This document shows positions 34,757 to 48,297 of a DNA stretch of 64,000 nucleotides, piece after piece. The stretch covers positions 81,264,532 to 81,328,531 of the forward strand of contig CM073591.1 of NCBI GenBank assembly GCA_037074705.1, in the 5' to 3' direction. The position numbers were made by a program, and so were the translations under genes. The notes under the pieces are model-generated. The model ran no database searches, was not told where the DNA came from, and saw only the letters and a program-made list of their open reading frames with translations. Within the stretch, counting starts at the first letter, position 1; the number at the start of each line of letters is the position of its first letter. Source of the stretch: Zhengitettix transpicula (Eukaryota > Arthropoda > Insecta > Orthoptera > Tetrigidae).

Positions 34757-36424
34757 ACCTGTCAAATACGGTTGAAACTCAAGGAAAAATTAAAATCCTG
34801 GAACGAAGAATCATTTAAAAGCTATATTACAAGTTTAAATAGGTATGATAACTATTTGGAAGCCAATTAAATCTTACCGTAAACCAACAATTGCAACGAG
34901 TCCAATATATCAACAGACAACTACTGGAGGAAGGTGGGCTAAGAGTGATAAAGAAAAGGCTGAAGTGTTTGCGAACCATCTTTGTGAGGTATTTTGTCCT
35001 CACAGTAATGACCCAGATATTGAAATTGATGACTTTCTAAGTACTCCATTGTCAAACAACAATAAAATAGCACCAGTCACACCGAAAGAACTAAAAAATA
35101 TGGTACAGCACATGAACGTTAGAAAAGCACCTGGAATGGATCTCATCACCGTAAAAATGCTGAAAGAATTAACTGGAAAAGGTCTTTTGATTATCAGATA
35201 TTTATTTAACGCAATATTTAGAATAAATTATTGGCCAGAGAAACTTAAGTTAGCAGAGATAATTTTAGTTAACAAACTTGGTAAAGATCCTAAAAATGTT
35301 ACTTCTTACCGCCCCATTAGTCTGCTCTCATCAGTCTCAAAACTTCTGGAAAAATTATTGCTTTCAAGAATTGATCTCGACTTCACAGCTAATGACTGGA
35401 TTCCACATCATCAGTTTGGCTTTCGACGGAGTCATTCTACAACTCAGCAGTGCCACCAAGTAACAAATAACATTAATAGAGCCTTCGAAAATAAAGATTA
35501 TTGTCCAGCAATATTCTTAGACATAAGTCAGGCATTTGATAAGGTATGGCTTCGGGGTTTACTATATAAAATTAAAAAATACTTGCCTATGTTCTATAAA
35601 TTGTTGGAATCATTCTTAACAAACTGAAAATTCCGTACAAGAGTGAAACAAGACGTCTCATCTATACATTCACTTAATGCAGGAGTTCCCCAGGGCAGTG
35701 TCTTAGGCCCCCTGTTGTATTTGATATTCACCTCTGATCTCCCAACGGTCGAAAATATTGTCCTAGGAACGTTTGCAGATGATACTGTGATTCTAACCTC
35801 ACATTCGGATATAAACCAGGCTTCATCACTCATTCAAAAATATATGAACTTCCTTCAAGTATGGCTTCAGAAATGGAGAATTAAAATAAATTAAAAAAGT
35901 CGTCTCTTGTGACGTTTACATTATGTAAAAAACACTGCCCACCGATCTTTATAAACAACACAGAGATACCTAAATCACCCTCTGTCAAATATTTTGGTTT
36001 ACATCTCGGCAGCAAACTCAATTGGAAAATCCACATAACAAAGAAAAGAAAACAAATGGATATTAAACAAAAATAAATGTACTGGTTACTAGGACGCAAG
36101 CCACACCTCTCCTTAGAAAATAAACTACTACTATATAAAACCATAATTATACCAATATGGACCTACGGGATAGAATTATGGGGATGTGCCAGTAAGTCAA
36201 ATACAGCAATAATACAAAGATGCCAGTCTAAGATATTAACAGCCATCGTTAACGCCCCCTGGTAGATAACAAATGAACAAATACACAATGACTTAAAAAT
36301 ACCAACTGTTAAGGAAACTGCCCGTCAAAAGAGTGTTAGTCACCACGAAAAGCTTAAATCACATTCAAATCCAATATTACAACCACTGCTAGAAAATGAT
36401 GAAGCAAGAATGTATGATATGTAA
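34757..36424 (+). pseudogene. Jockey-type LINE reverse transcriptase, 5'-truncated and decayed
   Basis: The longest coding remnant here. The homologous frame begins before the ATG at 34845: KLKEKLKSWNEESFKSYITS lies in the preceding phase, with a one-base shift near 34845. The main open stretch, 34845-35624, shows APGMDLITVKMLKEL, then NKLGKDPKNVTSYRPISLLS, HHQFGFRRSHSTTQQ and the palm motif FLDISQAFDKVW. After a TGA at 35625-35627 the same frame continues with AGVPQGSVLGPLLYLIF and the catalytic box TFADDTVIL. A stop and phase change at ~35892, TAA at 36074 and TAG at 36263 follow. The C-terminal part reads KYFGLHLGSKLNWKIHI, WLLGRKPHLSLENKLLLYKT, IPIWTYGIELWG and IPTVKETARQKS. The endonuclease domain is missing. 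The order and motifs are those of Jockey-superfamily ORF2. It is not functional. Confidence 0.93.
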
Positions 36425-37946
36425 ATAACATGTCAAAGCTACCACATTAGCTTATAGATTAAAATGTAATCTGATTGCTGATAAATATAATATTAAAAAA
36501 AATACTGTTGAAAAATTTTACCTCTCACGCTGCGTAAAAATAATTTAGTTTTCAACGACTTCTTTTTCCGGACGGAGTTTTTCAGGACACAATTGTTAAA
36601 TAAATATTTTATAATATTTTTTCACTGATATATTTCCGCATTTAATATATGTTTATCTATAAAAATATCATACCTACATAATGAATGCGCTATCAACTAT
36701 ATTGATGGAAGTTACACGGAAGCCATTGGATTTTCAAGCATTCCATTGGTTAGAATCGTTTATCCAGCAACGGAATGCACTTCAACGAATTCCTCACTAA
36801 ATGGGATAAGAGTAAATCAATTGACAGTACGGCAGTGAATGCCAATGGTGGGTTTACGTCCAGAACATTACCCCGATAGCTATTCAGGTATTCCAATGTT
36901 CCACACAAACAATGCATTCAAGCATCATTTCATCCTAGCGGTTTGTCCCTTACCCTCCAAAATACAGGCTCTCGAAATCTAAAGCAACCGCTATAGGGAC
37001 TTTCTCAAACGTGAAAAAGGATTTTCTCATTTTAAGGCAAGAGGTTCCTTCTTACCTTTCAACGAAGACTTAAAAAAAATCTAGGACAGGGTCTCTCGCC
37101 CTTCTGGCAACACAATATGAACGAAAAGCAGCAGGTATTTTACAATTTTTATTATTATTGCATAATACAAAATAGATTTTACGACTAACAACAGACAATT
37201 TACTTAAAAAATCATTTTATAATAACATCATCTTTTCGAGTCAGATGTTTCCTTACATTGCAATTATTTTAAACTGAGTTTTTTTTAATAAGCTGTCAGT
37301 TATTTTTCGTAATCTTAATTTTGTTTCATATAATAATAAAAAACAGATGTGAAAACAAATATATTAAATACGGACAAAAAAACTGAATAATGTGTCCGAA
37401 TTCTTAAACTTTGGGAGAAACGTCTAAAAATCTGAAATTTTGAAGAAATTTATCACAGAAATTAAAACCACAGGTCTTCAAATAAATTGTTTTATAATTA
37501 TTAAAATTGTGGTCAAAAATTTTAAACGTGCTGAATTGAACAAAAAGTATCATAACCTGAAGAGGGGTACAAACATGTACCGAAACTTGTGTGTCGTTAC
37601 TCGAAAACTACATTTTATTTTCCAAGGAAAATTAATGTCTTGTATCATTTCTGCCAGCAGAATGACATGTCTGAAGCATGACGTTTAGATTAATTCCGTC
37701 TGGGGTCCTTAAATTATTTGTAGCGTCAGCTAATACGTAAAGTTGATACGCCGCATGTAATTGGAATGAAAAGAGTTTACTACGTCACCGTGCTATCATC
37801 GCTGGGTTACCTTGATAACGAACGTTGTTGTGTACTGTAGGGCTTGTAACGTTTGTGATTGTTCATTCATAAACATTTAAATAGTACAGAAAAGTACTTC
37901 GTATTTATTGCAAGGTTAGCTACCAATATTAGCTGATTATATCCTG
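36425..37946. other. LINE 3' flank, then AT-rich DNA
   Basis: The first ~100 bases are probably the LINE's 3' untranslated end. The remainder, including a less AT-rich patch at 36700-37120 and an 82-codon frame at 37440-37688, has nothing I recognise. Confidence 0.45.
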
Positions 37947-38058
37947 GCGGCCCTAGTTAACCCTCGGATACCTTAATATCCCTTTCGGCATCCCCTCTTT
38001 CGAATCTCCTCCATGCTATTCAAGGGAGCTGCCACATGTATGTGTCACTCAAAAAAAA
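37947..38058 (+). repeat. Family P retroposon, short 3' fragment
   Basis: From GGCGGCCCTAGTTAACCCT to a diverged GTGTCACTC end followed by eight A. It is the most diverged plus-strand copy and about 110 bases long. Confidence 0.7.
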
Positions 38059-39554
38059 TCAATATACAGTGAAAAACTAAATAACCTGGCTTCTACCACA
38101 AAAACGAAATATTCCGTAAATTCATTTATATAACTAGAGGAAATTGCGCCATGGTAAATAGTAGGATTCGTAAAAGACAGAACAGGGAAGCGACGTCCCT
38201 TACGAACATTCTTATCTGTTTTTCCGTTCAGAAGGAAAAGATAATAGAGGATCAATCACTGTCTACAAGGTTTCCTGTTTCCCAAGTAAAATGTTCGACA
38301 TCGTGTCGTCCCGGTCCTCGAATTGTGGTGCAATCTCCGAATCCTATTATTAATAGACATTATTACGTATTTGGAATACCAAAAATTCAATCGTTATAAT
38401 TTGAAAATGATGGCATGAACATATTGATAATCGATTTGGATAAATAACTACAGATTATCGTTGATTTGATTTCGATATTTTAATGTTCCTGCCAAAAGTT
38501 TTTTTATTGAGTGCGTGCCCTCACACCAATATTGGATATCAGTTATCGTTAAGGCCTGATATGTTATTCTAAAATAACAGAGTAAGAAATAACGACCTTA
38601 ATTTCAGAATACAAAAAACTAGGGCCATCATGTAAACTTAAATTATATAAAGTGGAAAGTCGATTAAGCGCCAGTAACTTTTTCAAAATGACGGGAGGGG
38701 GGGGGGGATCAAAAACCACATTTTAAATAAATTTTTAAAATCACATATGCATCTTTTAAAATCTACACACAACTGTATGAATACTCTACGATTCTATAAA
38801 ATCTCTTAATATTATTCAGTTTTACACGACCTTAAAGATCCACGACGTTAACTGCACTTTCCTCCTTTCTAGGCGTTTAATGATTTCCAATTTTAGTAGA
38901 CAAAACGAGGACAACATACTTTCTATTTCCAATGATTGCCTTCTAATGTGAAACAACTCAGCACAGATCTGTGCACAGGAACGACATGGCAGGCAAGGTT
39001 AATCGAAAAAGACGGATAATCCACTTCTCATTGCCCTTTCCCTTACCAGAAACAGTAATTAATCTACATTCAATCCAAAGGTTGTTTAAATGTACCGAAT
39101 TTATGTTTTGTTTTATGTATTTCTGGTCGTAATATCCGTACTGCTTCGTAAAACATTATTTACTACGATTGAGTAAATAAGGATGAAAGTAAAACAGTGG
39201 GCCGTATGTAATTAAGTACAGTAAATAAATTTTATTTTAGTCTTCCTTCGTTTACAATATATCCGTCCAAAGATCATCTCGTTATTAAGAAATAAATGAT
39301 ATTAATAAAAATGAGTAACCAATCGAAAGACAATGCAATTATCCGTGGCCAATAATTCAAATGTGTTTTGAATTTCCTCTAAATCCCCATTATTGACTTG
39401 AAATTCGACAAATAATATATAACCTACGAGGTACTTTGAGCAAGAAGGAATTAAAATTAAAATTCGTTGTGTAATAAATCATTCGTATAATTTATACTAC
39501 ATTTTAATACGTGTTTATTTAATTTTGAACATAGGATAAAATTTTTATTTTGTA
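38059..39554. other. AT-rich DNA, no gene seen
   Basis: Contains a long G run (about 38695-38707). The overlapping frames at 38049-38399 on opposite strands are uninformative. Confidence 0.45.
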
Positions 39555-40112
39555 GTAGGATGATCTCTAAAAAAATGACAGGGCGAGGGAGCAATAATTC
39601 TGAATGTAAAAAATTTTTAATTACGGTCAGTACATCTGAAATTAATTATAGTGTTTGCTGAAATACAATATATATATATATATACCAGTGTTATTGAATT
39701 TTGAACATTAGTAATAAACTCAATGTTGTATTTGGAAGTTTTAGTCGTGGCGTCTATTTTCCCGATATGTAATTAATATGATATTTATAAGCTTCATGTT
39801 CCTGATAAATGTCATACGAGCGGCGGTGCTGCCGACTTGTGGATGTAAATTTACAAGACATGAGAAATTTTATCTGCATGGAACATCTTTGATAAGTACA
39901 TCTTCAGATGGATAAGTATTTGAGCATTTTATTTGATAGAGCATGAATGTAAAGTATCGTCCATATTGCATAAAATAGTATTTGTATGTGTTTAAACTTC
40001 TGCTAAGGTTTGGTACATTTCCCACAGTTGAACCCACGCGTGTCATTAGTGAGCTATTATTCACGTGTGTGGAATGACGTCAGAGTTAACGTCACACATC
40101 ACACGTCATGCG
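39555..40112. repeat. Unclassified dispersed repeat Q, copy 1
   Basis: Collinear with 55836-56350 in the same orientation. Shared blocks include AATTCTGAATG, TTTTAGTCGTGGCG / TTTTAGTCGTAGCG, a CATCTTCAGATGG / GATCTTCAGTGGA block, and the end GACGTCAGAGTTAACG / GACATCAGAGTTAACG. Minus-strand frames in both copies give similar peptides (TVGNVPNLSRSLNTYKYY and TVGNIFDLSLSLNMYKYY). This follows from the repeat and does not by itself show coding. A short TA run lies at ~39666-39682. Confidence 0.65.
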
Positions 40113-41910
40113 TTAGGGTAAATGTATGTAGCTTAATTTTTTTTTACTGAGGAACGTTTGTAAAAGTGGTAAGAACTGATTTACATTAAATAAATAGTGT
40201 TTGTAAGAAAGAGATATTTAATTGAATTACTAGAAGTAATAGCATTACAATTGTAATCTTTCCATCAGTTTTTGTGTTTACCCCGATCAAACGGTCACGT
40301 TCGCTTTAATTTGTGTTGGTGTTCCGCATGAAGTGACACGTTTCCATTAATCTAAATTGTTTCTTCATTATTTCTCATCATTGGTTATGAATGCAGTCAC
40401 TTCGACTGCAAAGAAACATTTCTGAGTTAATGGATGACCGCAGACCCGTTTCACGTGTATAAAGTTCGTAGGCGATAGATCCAAGGTGAGCCCGAAATAA
40501 AATTAGAAAGTTGTGTAATATTGAGGAATTGCAGCCGTGTCGGACGAATTAATAGCACCTGGGGAAGCTCCCAGGCGCGAGTTATGGTAAATTCTGTGAG
40601 ATTAGCTTCGGCACAGGTAAGCAGGGCCATTGTCGCTCCTGAATTGTAACTGTCCTTCGTAGGAGACACCTGCTTGGGCTTACTGCGCTTTGTTTTACGG
40701 CAACAACAGTAATTAACTGTTTACGGCTCCTGTCCACGAGCGCTTTGAACGAGCTAAGGTAACGAATTTGTTGCTGCGACCGTGGAGCCGACGTAACTCT
40801 CAATTGGGCAGGTCTCGTAAGGACGCTGGACACTCGCCAGATCTTACAATCACATGAATTTACCGAGTACAGTAACGATATCCTCTATTCATGAACTCTA
40901 CAAATTAAATAACCTTTTCATGTTAAAAGTATCCTTACGTTGTGTGTACATTTAAAATAATAAATAAGAATAATTTAAATAATTATATTATTAGATGCAA
41001 AAAAAAGAAATAATATACCGGAATGCCGAATTTTAAAAAAACATTCCGATAAGGAAACACACCTGTTGAATTGAAAAGTTAGCTTAAACAATTTCTTCTC
41101 AGCCCCTTCTACTCCGTGAAAGATTTTTTAGAAAATAATTGTATTATTAATTAACTTGGAATCAACGTACATTGGTGTAAATAGTTAAAATGACCTCTTG
41201 GCAGTCTTTCATAACTGAAATATCTTAGAGTGAAAATAAAAATAATACTGATTTTATAATGTAAAAATTTAATTTTATCATTTAATTTCTGGTATAAAAT
41301 TAAGGTATTTTGCTATTTTATTATACATGCGTCTTATATAATTTAATTTCTTAATTATAGGTCCAAAACTACGCAAACTATCATTGAATCTTTGCTTCTA
41401 ATGATGATCTATAGAAAATAAATCTATCTTATCTACTGAATCGTGTATTATATAAACCTTAATTAATGATAAATACGTAGAAAATATAATTTAAGCATCG
41501 AATTTATATTAAGACTATTAATATAATGTACGGCCTCTGTTAAGAAAGTGGAATTGATCCGATCAGTTTAAATTAACTTGGGCATCAGAGTAACATGCGT
41601 GAGGTCATGTAACTTGTTCCATTGCTTTTTTACGTAATAAAATACCAGTACACGGGCTTCAACTGAACTAGAAATTTATTGACAATATGGTGTTTCCGTT
41701 CCATCCCACTCACTTTTCCCGAAGACAAGAAATATTTTATTTTCACTGATCTAAACATTGGACCAATCTTTTTCCCTTCATTCGTACTACTCGGTCTATT
41801 ATTTTCAGTTTTTCTTTCGTTCAGTTTACTTTCTTGTTGATTATCTTATTCTATTGTATTTCAATAGATTTCATTCACATTATTTTTGACTATTATTCTT
41901 TTCGGCCAAT
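40113..41910. other. AT-rich DNA with a GC-richer island and splice-donor motif
   Basis: The island at about 40430-40850 contains GCACAG then GTAAGCAG (boundary at 40616/40617), a near-ideal donor on the plus strand, and AAG then GTGAGCC near 40486. Two overlapping minus-strand frames (40451-40669, 40582-40833) have no recognisable domain. A host exon or promoter is possible but unproven. Confidence 0.35.
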
Positions 41911-42034
41911 TTTTTTTTAGAGTGATAGGCTACATGAGGATAATCCACGTGGTGATAACACCGCTTTAATACCATAGGAACGGGTTTGAAAGGGGGTATG
42001 CGGAAGGGTAAAGGAAGATAGTCAAGGTTAACTT
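41911..42034 (-). repeat. Family P retroposon, short 3' fragment, minus strand
   Basis: A T run plus AGAGTGATAGGCTACATGAG, then the first ~110 bases of the family (AGGGGGTATGCGGAAGGGTA), breaking off at GGTTAACTT. Older-type tail as at 16338 and 24124. Confidence 0.8.
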
Positions 42035-42787
42035 CGTCTTTGCCACACAATAAGTGCGACTATTACCCTCTCTAAGTGCCTCATGTGCTTCCACCGGCAA
42101 ATGGAAACCTGAACCACATTATCTCTTGCTTCCTGTGCAAACGCTGAGGAGGTTTCCAGTATACGTTACATGACTGTCCGAAGATTCTCTTATTAGCATA
42201 TATTTTTCGGCCTCGTCAAAACAACACTTTTCTCTGGTTCAATGAGGTCACCACCAGACTAAAATATGAACATGTTTTCTCACATGAATATATGAAATTT
42301 CTTAAATAATTTATTCTCATTGAATAGATAAAGGTTCAGTTATTGCTTGTCTGTTTTCGTAAATTTGAAATATAATTTCCCCTTATCGACGAGGCGAAAT
42401 TATCCCTCTAGGGAACAATCAAATAAAATTATCCAGGTAGAATCAACGGGTCACATAGTGAATGGACACTGTGCTAATTGGACATAAAATAATTCAGTAG
42501 ATTTCAGCTTGAAATATTAGTAAGGAATGATCGAAGAAGTGAAGCCTGACTTAAGTTTGCCTCTATTATAAGTCAGTAGTTTCTGAGGAGAAAAAAAGGA
42601 TTTTCTACGTTAATTTCTTTGTAATTACAAATCATAAATATCAAAGTTGAAATAAGTCATCAGTTTAAAAACATGTACGGTTATTTCCAAGACCAAAATA
42701 TCTCACACTCTTGTTTCGAATAAACGCGTATTTCATTATAACAGTTATCATAAAGCCATTTATAGGTCGCCAGAAGTAGCAAGTCGT
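42035..42787. other. Unassigned DNA, possible very decayed LINE zinc-finger region
   Basis: At 42070-42150 two plus-strand frames together give KCLMCFHRQ and LNHIISC, loosely like the C-x2-C...H...C tail of some LINE proteins, but they are in different phases. Too weak to call. Confidence 0.25.
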
Positions 42788-43392
42788 GTAAAATGTGAGA
42801 GATGATAAGTACGGAAACTTTCTTCTGTCTGTATATCCCTTTCGTAAGAATATAATTAATGTTTCTAAGAATGGTAGTGTCGTGCTTCTCCGGAAGGGTT
42901 CGTTCCCAACTGACGGCAATGCTCCCGCCCACCTCGCTTCAACTACGCATCTTATACTAATTGCTATATCTCACGACCTTTACGTTCTTTTTCTACTCAA
43001 ATTGAATTGATGCGCAGTGGTCCACGGACCTATAATTATAATAGGGGTAGGTCGGGGCTTTGTTTAACGCGAACCTTTGCTACGATATCTTGGCAATAAA
43101 TCTACTGAAAACACTGACGCATGGAAATATATTTTGTTCAGTACAGGATATGTTGTGCACAAAACAACCTCATCTGTAAAATGTGAGAGATAAGTACGGA
43201 AACTTTCTTCTGTCTGTATATCCCTTTCGTAAGAATATAATTAATGTTTCTAAGAATGGTAGTGTCGTGCTTCTCCGCTAGGATTCGTTCCCAACTGACG
43301 ACAATGCTCCCGCCCACCTCCCTTTAACTGCGCATTTTACTAATTGCTATATCTCACGACCTTTACGTATTTTTCTACTCAAATTGAATTGA
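42788..43392. repeat. Local direct duplication of a ~220 bp segment
   Basis: Copy 1 (42788-43010) and copy 2 (43176-43392) start GTAAAATGTGAGAGATGATA / GTAAAATGTGAGAGATAAGT and end in TCAAATTGAATTGA. They are highly similar, with a few substitutions and small indels, and the offset is 388 bases. Open frames in copy 1 (42795-43010 plus; 42665-42932 minus) are not kept in copy 2, so they are not considered genes. Confidence 0.85.
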
Positions 43393-46117
43393 GTATTATC
43401 TCTATATTCATGACACGTTTCTGCATGAAATACGTGACAACCATTAATTTTTCTGTTGTTGGGCTTTCAATTTGATGATATGGAATGTAATTAATTGCAC
43501 ATTCACATTTTGCTCGAGATTCCGCATCCACTATTTTTTACTGAAAAGACGCTTGGTCGATTGTAAGCAGAAGCAGTTAAAGATTAGGTTTCGGCACGTC
43601 AGCCATTACGAATCAAGATGACAATTTTATATTGCTATAACATTCTTACGGCTTAACACGAAAGAAAGTTTGAAACCGGCCGGACAATTTTTTTAAAAAA
43701 AGGGAATAATATCATAATAGTGATAAATGTAAAAAAGTGTAGAATACATTGGTTTTGGTTTTCGTGTCGTATCAAACGTAAAGGTAATCCAAAAATTTTC
43801 GATTAAAAGCTGTGTACAGGTAAAAATATTATTTTATGTATACAGACGGGATTTCGATGAAATGCTTAGCATTCCGTTTATTCAATAATTCAACTAAAAC
43901 CTTTCTTCGAGTTTGTTCTCGATGGTCTGAAAGAAAGCGTTAAATTTCATACCACCATTATTATTTTTTCCGTAAGGAATCTGAAAAGGTCTGCGAATTA
44001 TTATTATTCTATTATTAAATCAACTGTAAAATACAACATGAGGACGTTATTATATTTCAGTTAAAGTTTAAAAATGAACCTAGTTAACATGAAATGTAGC
44101 GTGCAAACTTGGAACTTTAAAATATTAAAAAATTCGGATTATATAGCTCAATAATTCAAATTACGACAAACACAGTTTAAGTGAGACTTTTAAGAGAACG
44201 ACGAAATTAATTCGTTTCAGCTAAGCTACTGTAGCATTAGCATACAATTTACCTGCAGCAGTGTTTAAGGAGAATCTTTCAACAAGAATGTTTAAGAATA
44301 ATATAAATAAATTAGTGAAGTGAAGTGAAATTTTTTTTAATGTAATTTAAATAATTTTAAGTCTATAGTATTTTTTAGTGAAATGAAGTGAAATGTGGGG
44401 GGAGTGAACTAATTTTCACGTCAAATTTCAGAGATTTATTTTATTATTATTTTTTCTTCTTCTTTCAAAATTATTTTATTAATACTTTTGTTTATATATT
44501 TATTTTAGACTGCCACTGGTAATATCCAAATCGCAGTTAGTAATATACATAGATACATAGTAATGAATTATGTTCACTCGTTCGAGAAGCTGAATTTTTT
44601 TTTTAAAGTTTTAATTAAACAACATTTTTCCAAAATATAAAATATAATAAACTGCGATGGCATTCAATGAGAATTTTAAGTATAAACTACCCCTACGACC
44701 GACACGTGGGCGAACAAAGGATGAGAAAACAATGCAGCGGCCGATTACTACGTAGTACAAAAGCGCCATCGTCTTTGTCCCAACTTCCGTTATTTATTTG
44801 AATAATGGCGCCAGCTGCCTTATGTACCCCGGCGTTATTTGCTATTAGGTGATAACCACTTACTTTTCCTGGTGGAAATACAACTGGGAAAAGTGACATT
44901 TGTCTTCCTTTAATGCACGTAATAATTAATTATTACTAACACAAATATTTGGAAAACGGCGACACGATTGGAAAAACCTTCAAATATATTTTTAAATGTG
45001 TATAACTGTGTAAGAATCGGACAAACGTGTGTCCCCACTTACGATTTACGGTTTTTAGCAGCATGTAGTGACAATTAGTGCTTGTTGATGTGTCTAGCTG
45101 CAACGATTAGAGTAAACAAAGTTTTTCCTTATTTTTCAACCATGTTAACTTCGTGGTTAACAGTTCCCTTATTGTATACAAAAATTTTATAGTATGACCT
45201 CACCAAACCAAATTTATTCGTTGGACTCAATTTCACAGCACCCTTGTTACATAAAGGCATTTAATAGTTAACATTTCATGATTACAGTACATTATTTGCA
45301 ATTTCGCATTGCAGTATTTTTGACAGTTCGTAGCCAATTTATTTTTTCTAAGCTATTTTATCGGCTGGACCGGGTTCAACCCGATTAGAGTTTCAGCATC
45401 GTCTCGCCGAAACCACATCGTTTCACTTGCTGTAAAATAAAATACCAGCAACCACAACGTGTCGACTGCAGATAACTGGCGTTGCTTCACATTGGCTGGC
45501 TGTCGTTTAGAAATGCCCACCGATGGTTTCTTCGGTTTCCCACGATCGTCGTAAATAGTTGAGCTGAAAGTGTGGCGGAAGCTGTTACTTGATAAAGGGA
45601 ACGGCTGCTGGTATTGGTACTGTTGGTGGATCTCACGGTTCGTGTCCTTACACAATACCGGGCTCAGGTAAGCCAAGCCACGCCTTCAGAGTCTTGGGGG
45701 CTCGGACCACATGACTCTGACTTGCATAAATATCGTGGGAAGTTCAGAGATACACGGGAATCAGAAATATCGACAAAATTACAATACATAAAGGCTGGAA
45801 GCGTTATGAGAAAGTACGTTCAAAAAAATATTGTTAATATTGCAGAAAGAACGACTATGTATCTAAACTCAGATAATTACATCCATGAAACGAATGAAAG
45901 TCAGGACCTGCATAGATAAATCCAGACATAAAAAATAGTGAGCTCTTACCTTTCGGAATGTTTGGCGCTTCTTTAAAGAAATTCAAGATAATACCCATAT
46001 ATGTATTTAAATATTAATTAATAAAGAATGTGAACGAACTTCATATTAAAGATTTATTTCCCAATACTTAAGTCTTTTCTTATAAAGAAAATAGACTGTA
46101 CGTGAGTATGAAAATAG
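43393..46117. other. AT-rich DNA with two GC-richer islands
   Basis: Island 1 at 44690-44900 carries a 68-codon minus frame. Island 2 at 45360-45720 carries opposing frames (45353-45676 minus; 45614-45919 plus) and the donor-like motif CTCAG then GTAAGCC at 45667/45668 on the plus strand. No domain is recognised on either strand. A 5' exon is possible for island 2. Confidence 0.35.
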
Positions 46118-46205
46118 ACTGTACGTGGAGCGAATTTCACCAAATTCCGACCACGTGTTCCTTGCGAATCGGAAACAAACATATTTTAGGGTTAAAACAC
46201 GCTTA
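46118..46205 (+). mobile_element. Short fragment of Helitron-like family H2
   Basis: GTGGAGCGAATTTCACCAAA, CACGTGTTCCTTGCG and GGGTTAAAACACG match the same blocks at 4565-4650. Only about 90 bases remain. Confidence 0.5.
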
Positions 46206-48242
46206 TATTATTATATCGCACTAATATACGAAAAATAAAAAACCAAAATTCAAGATAATATATGGGATAATATTCAAATTTTTATTCGCCCATTGCCAAC
46301 ACCCACTGTTATTAATCTGGTAACACGTTTCACGCAAATTGGGAACAGATACAGAAAAGAACACTGTTAGAATAAATAATTATGCATAAACATACGTAAT
46401 TTTTATTATAATTATGACTTTCCTGTTTTACTGTGACTGAAAACTTTTGGACCGTGTAATAATAATTTAGTGTCTTAAACTAAGCAGTCAATGCTTCATC
46501 CTCCTGTTAACTTTGGCCCAATAGTTGATCTTTTAGCTTCGAGGAAATGCGTTTCATGCAGTTCCAAACTAACGATGCAGTACTATATTCGGTTACGTTA
46601 GCGACAGGTAGATAGAAACATTACAGTAGAATCCTAACAATATTTGAGCTCCCATTGGACATATATTTTTACAAGCATGGGAATTGGAAGGATTATATTA
46701 AGAATACGTTTTTTAGAAATATATATCAAAATGAAACAGTTAACGTAATTTAACGTTTAAATCACACATGCTATTTCATATAACTATTACGTTAATAATA
46801 GGCACAGTGAAGGCGGCTTATAAATTGTGAGTACTTAGCCTATGCATAACTAATACTCATAATTATTAAAGAATAACTATTACATGCGGGCATAAAAATA
46901 ATTGTAACTTAATAAGTGCTTATTTATTTCTATTACATTTTAATAAGCGCCACCCTGCTTCAAAGAATTTTAAAATAATTAAGTGTAATTCAGTCATGGC
47001 TTGAAATTATTCTTATTCGCATGATGAAATTGGAAAGTTTGTGTAAAATTGTCAAATTACATATAATTGACAATGAACTGCTGTATCTTATTTAAATTAA
47101 CTAAGATTTATGCTCTACATGAAACTAGTTGATTCACTTATTATTACATTATAATAGTACGTTCATTAACACTTAATTGCATGAATTTTTATATATTTTA
47201 AAACTCAATTTTTAAGATGCAATTTTGTGAATACAATTCTGTAAAAATAACCAAAAAAATATGGTTGAAATTTTTATATATATTATTTAATTTTTTTTAT
47301 TATGTTATAAATATGCAATATCATGCACATATAGGTTCTAAATATGAATGGTCATTAATCTATAATTTCGAGTTTTTCAACTCAATTTGTATTTGTAAAT
47401 AAAAAATGCTAAAGTAAAATTAAAAATAATTTAAAGTATATGAAATCAAAATTTTATTTATTAAAAGTTAGTCGAAAATAAAGTCTTAACGAAATTTACA
47501 AAAATCTTGAACTATAATGCAACTTTATGAAAATAATTTCATCTCTATTTATACATTCAATTAAATGAAAACAATTTTTATGCAACAAATATAATTAGGA
47601 CTGATTTATCAATAACTCACATTAATTGGATAATTATGATTTTAGTGTAATTAGAATACCATGAGAATGACGCTTAAATTTTCCTTCTTGAAAAATAAAT
47701 AAGCACATAAAATCTGAAGTTGTGGACTGAGGGGTTAACTAACAGAAAGCTAGGGTAGGCATATTTTAACCTGTCTACGGATGCTAAAAGTTTCACATTT
47801 ACTGAAGTGCATGTTGTTTCATATCTGCATCACAATTTAGCTCTCTTAGAAACGAAGAGTTTACTCTGGGACGACATATGTTGCACATATGCTACACTAT
47901 GCAATAATAAATATAAAGTTGAAATATATATATATATTTAATAACATGTAAAATATTATTAAGACACTATTACTTGGTGTTGTCCATTTACACAATCATT
48001 AATTTATATTAAATAGCTACTACATTGACCGCCAAAGTTTCATAGATTATCTTTAGAGTTATTGTAATGTGAGTGTTAAGAAATAACTTTATTCTTATAA
48101 AGAGCTAATAATAGTAATTAAAATCCTATAAAATAATAAATAATATAAAACTTCAACAAGTTTCTAAAATTTTATTCAACGTTATATACTCATGTAACAA
48201 TAACGAAGAATGATTTAGTCCCCTAATTTTAATAGCTGTTTT

Positions 48243-48297
<55 letters not shown>

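Noticed and set aside
42070..42250. Possible LINE zinc-finger tail next to a family P fragment
   Set aside because: The cysteine and histidine residues fall in two phases and the spacing is imperfect; could be chance.
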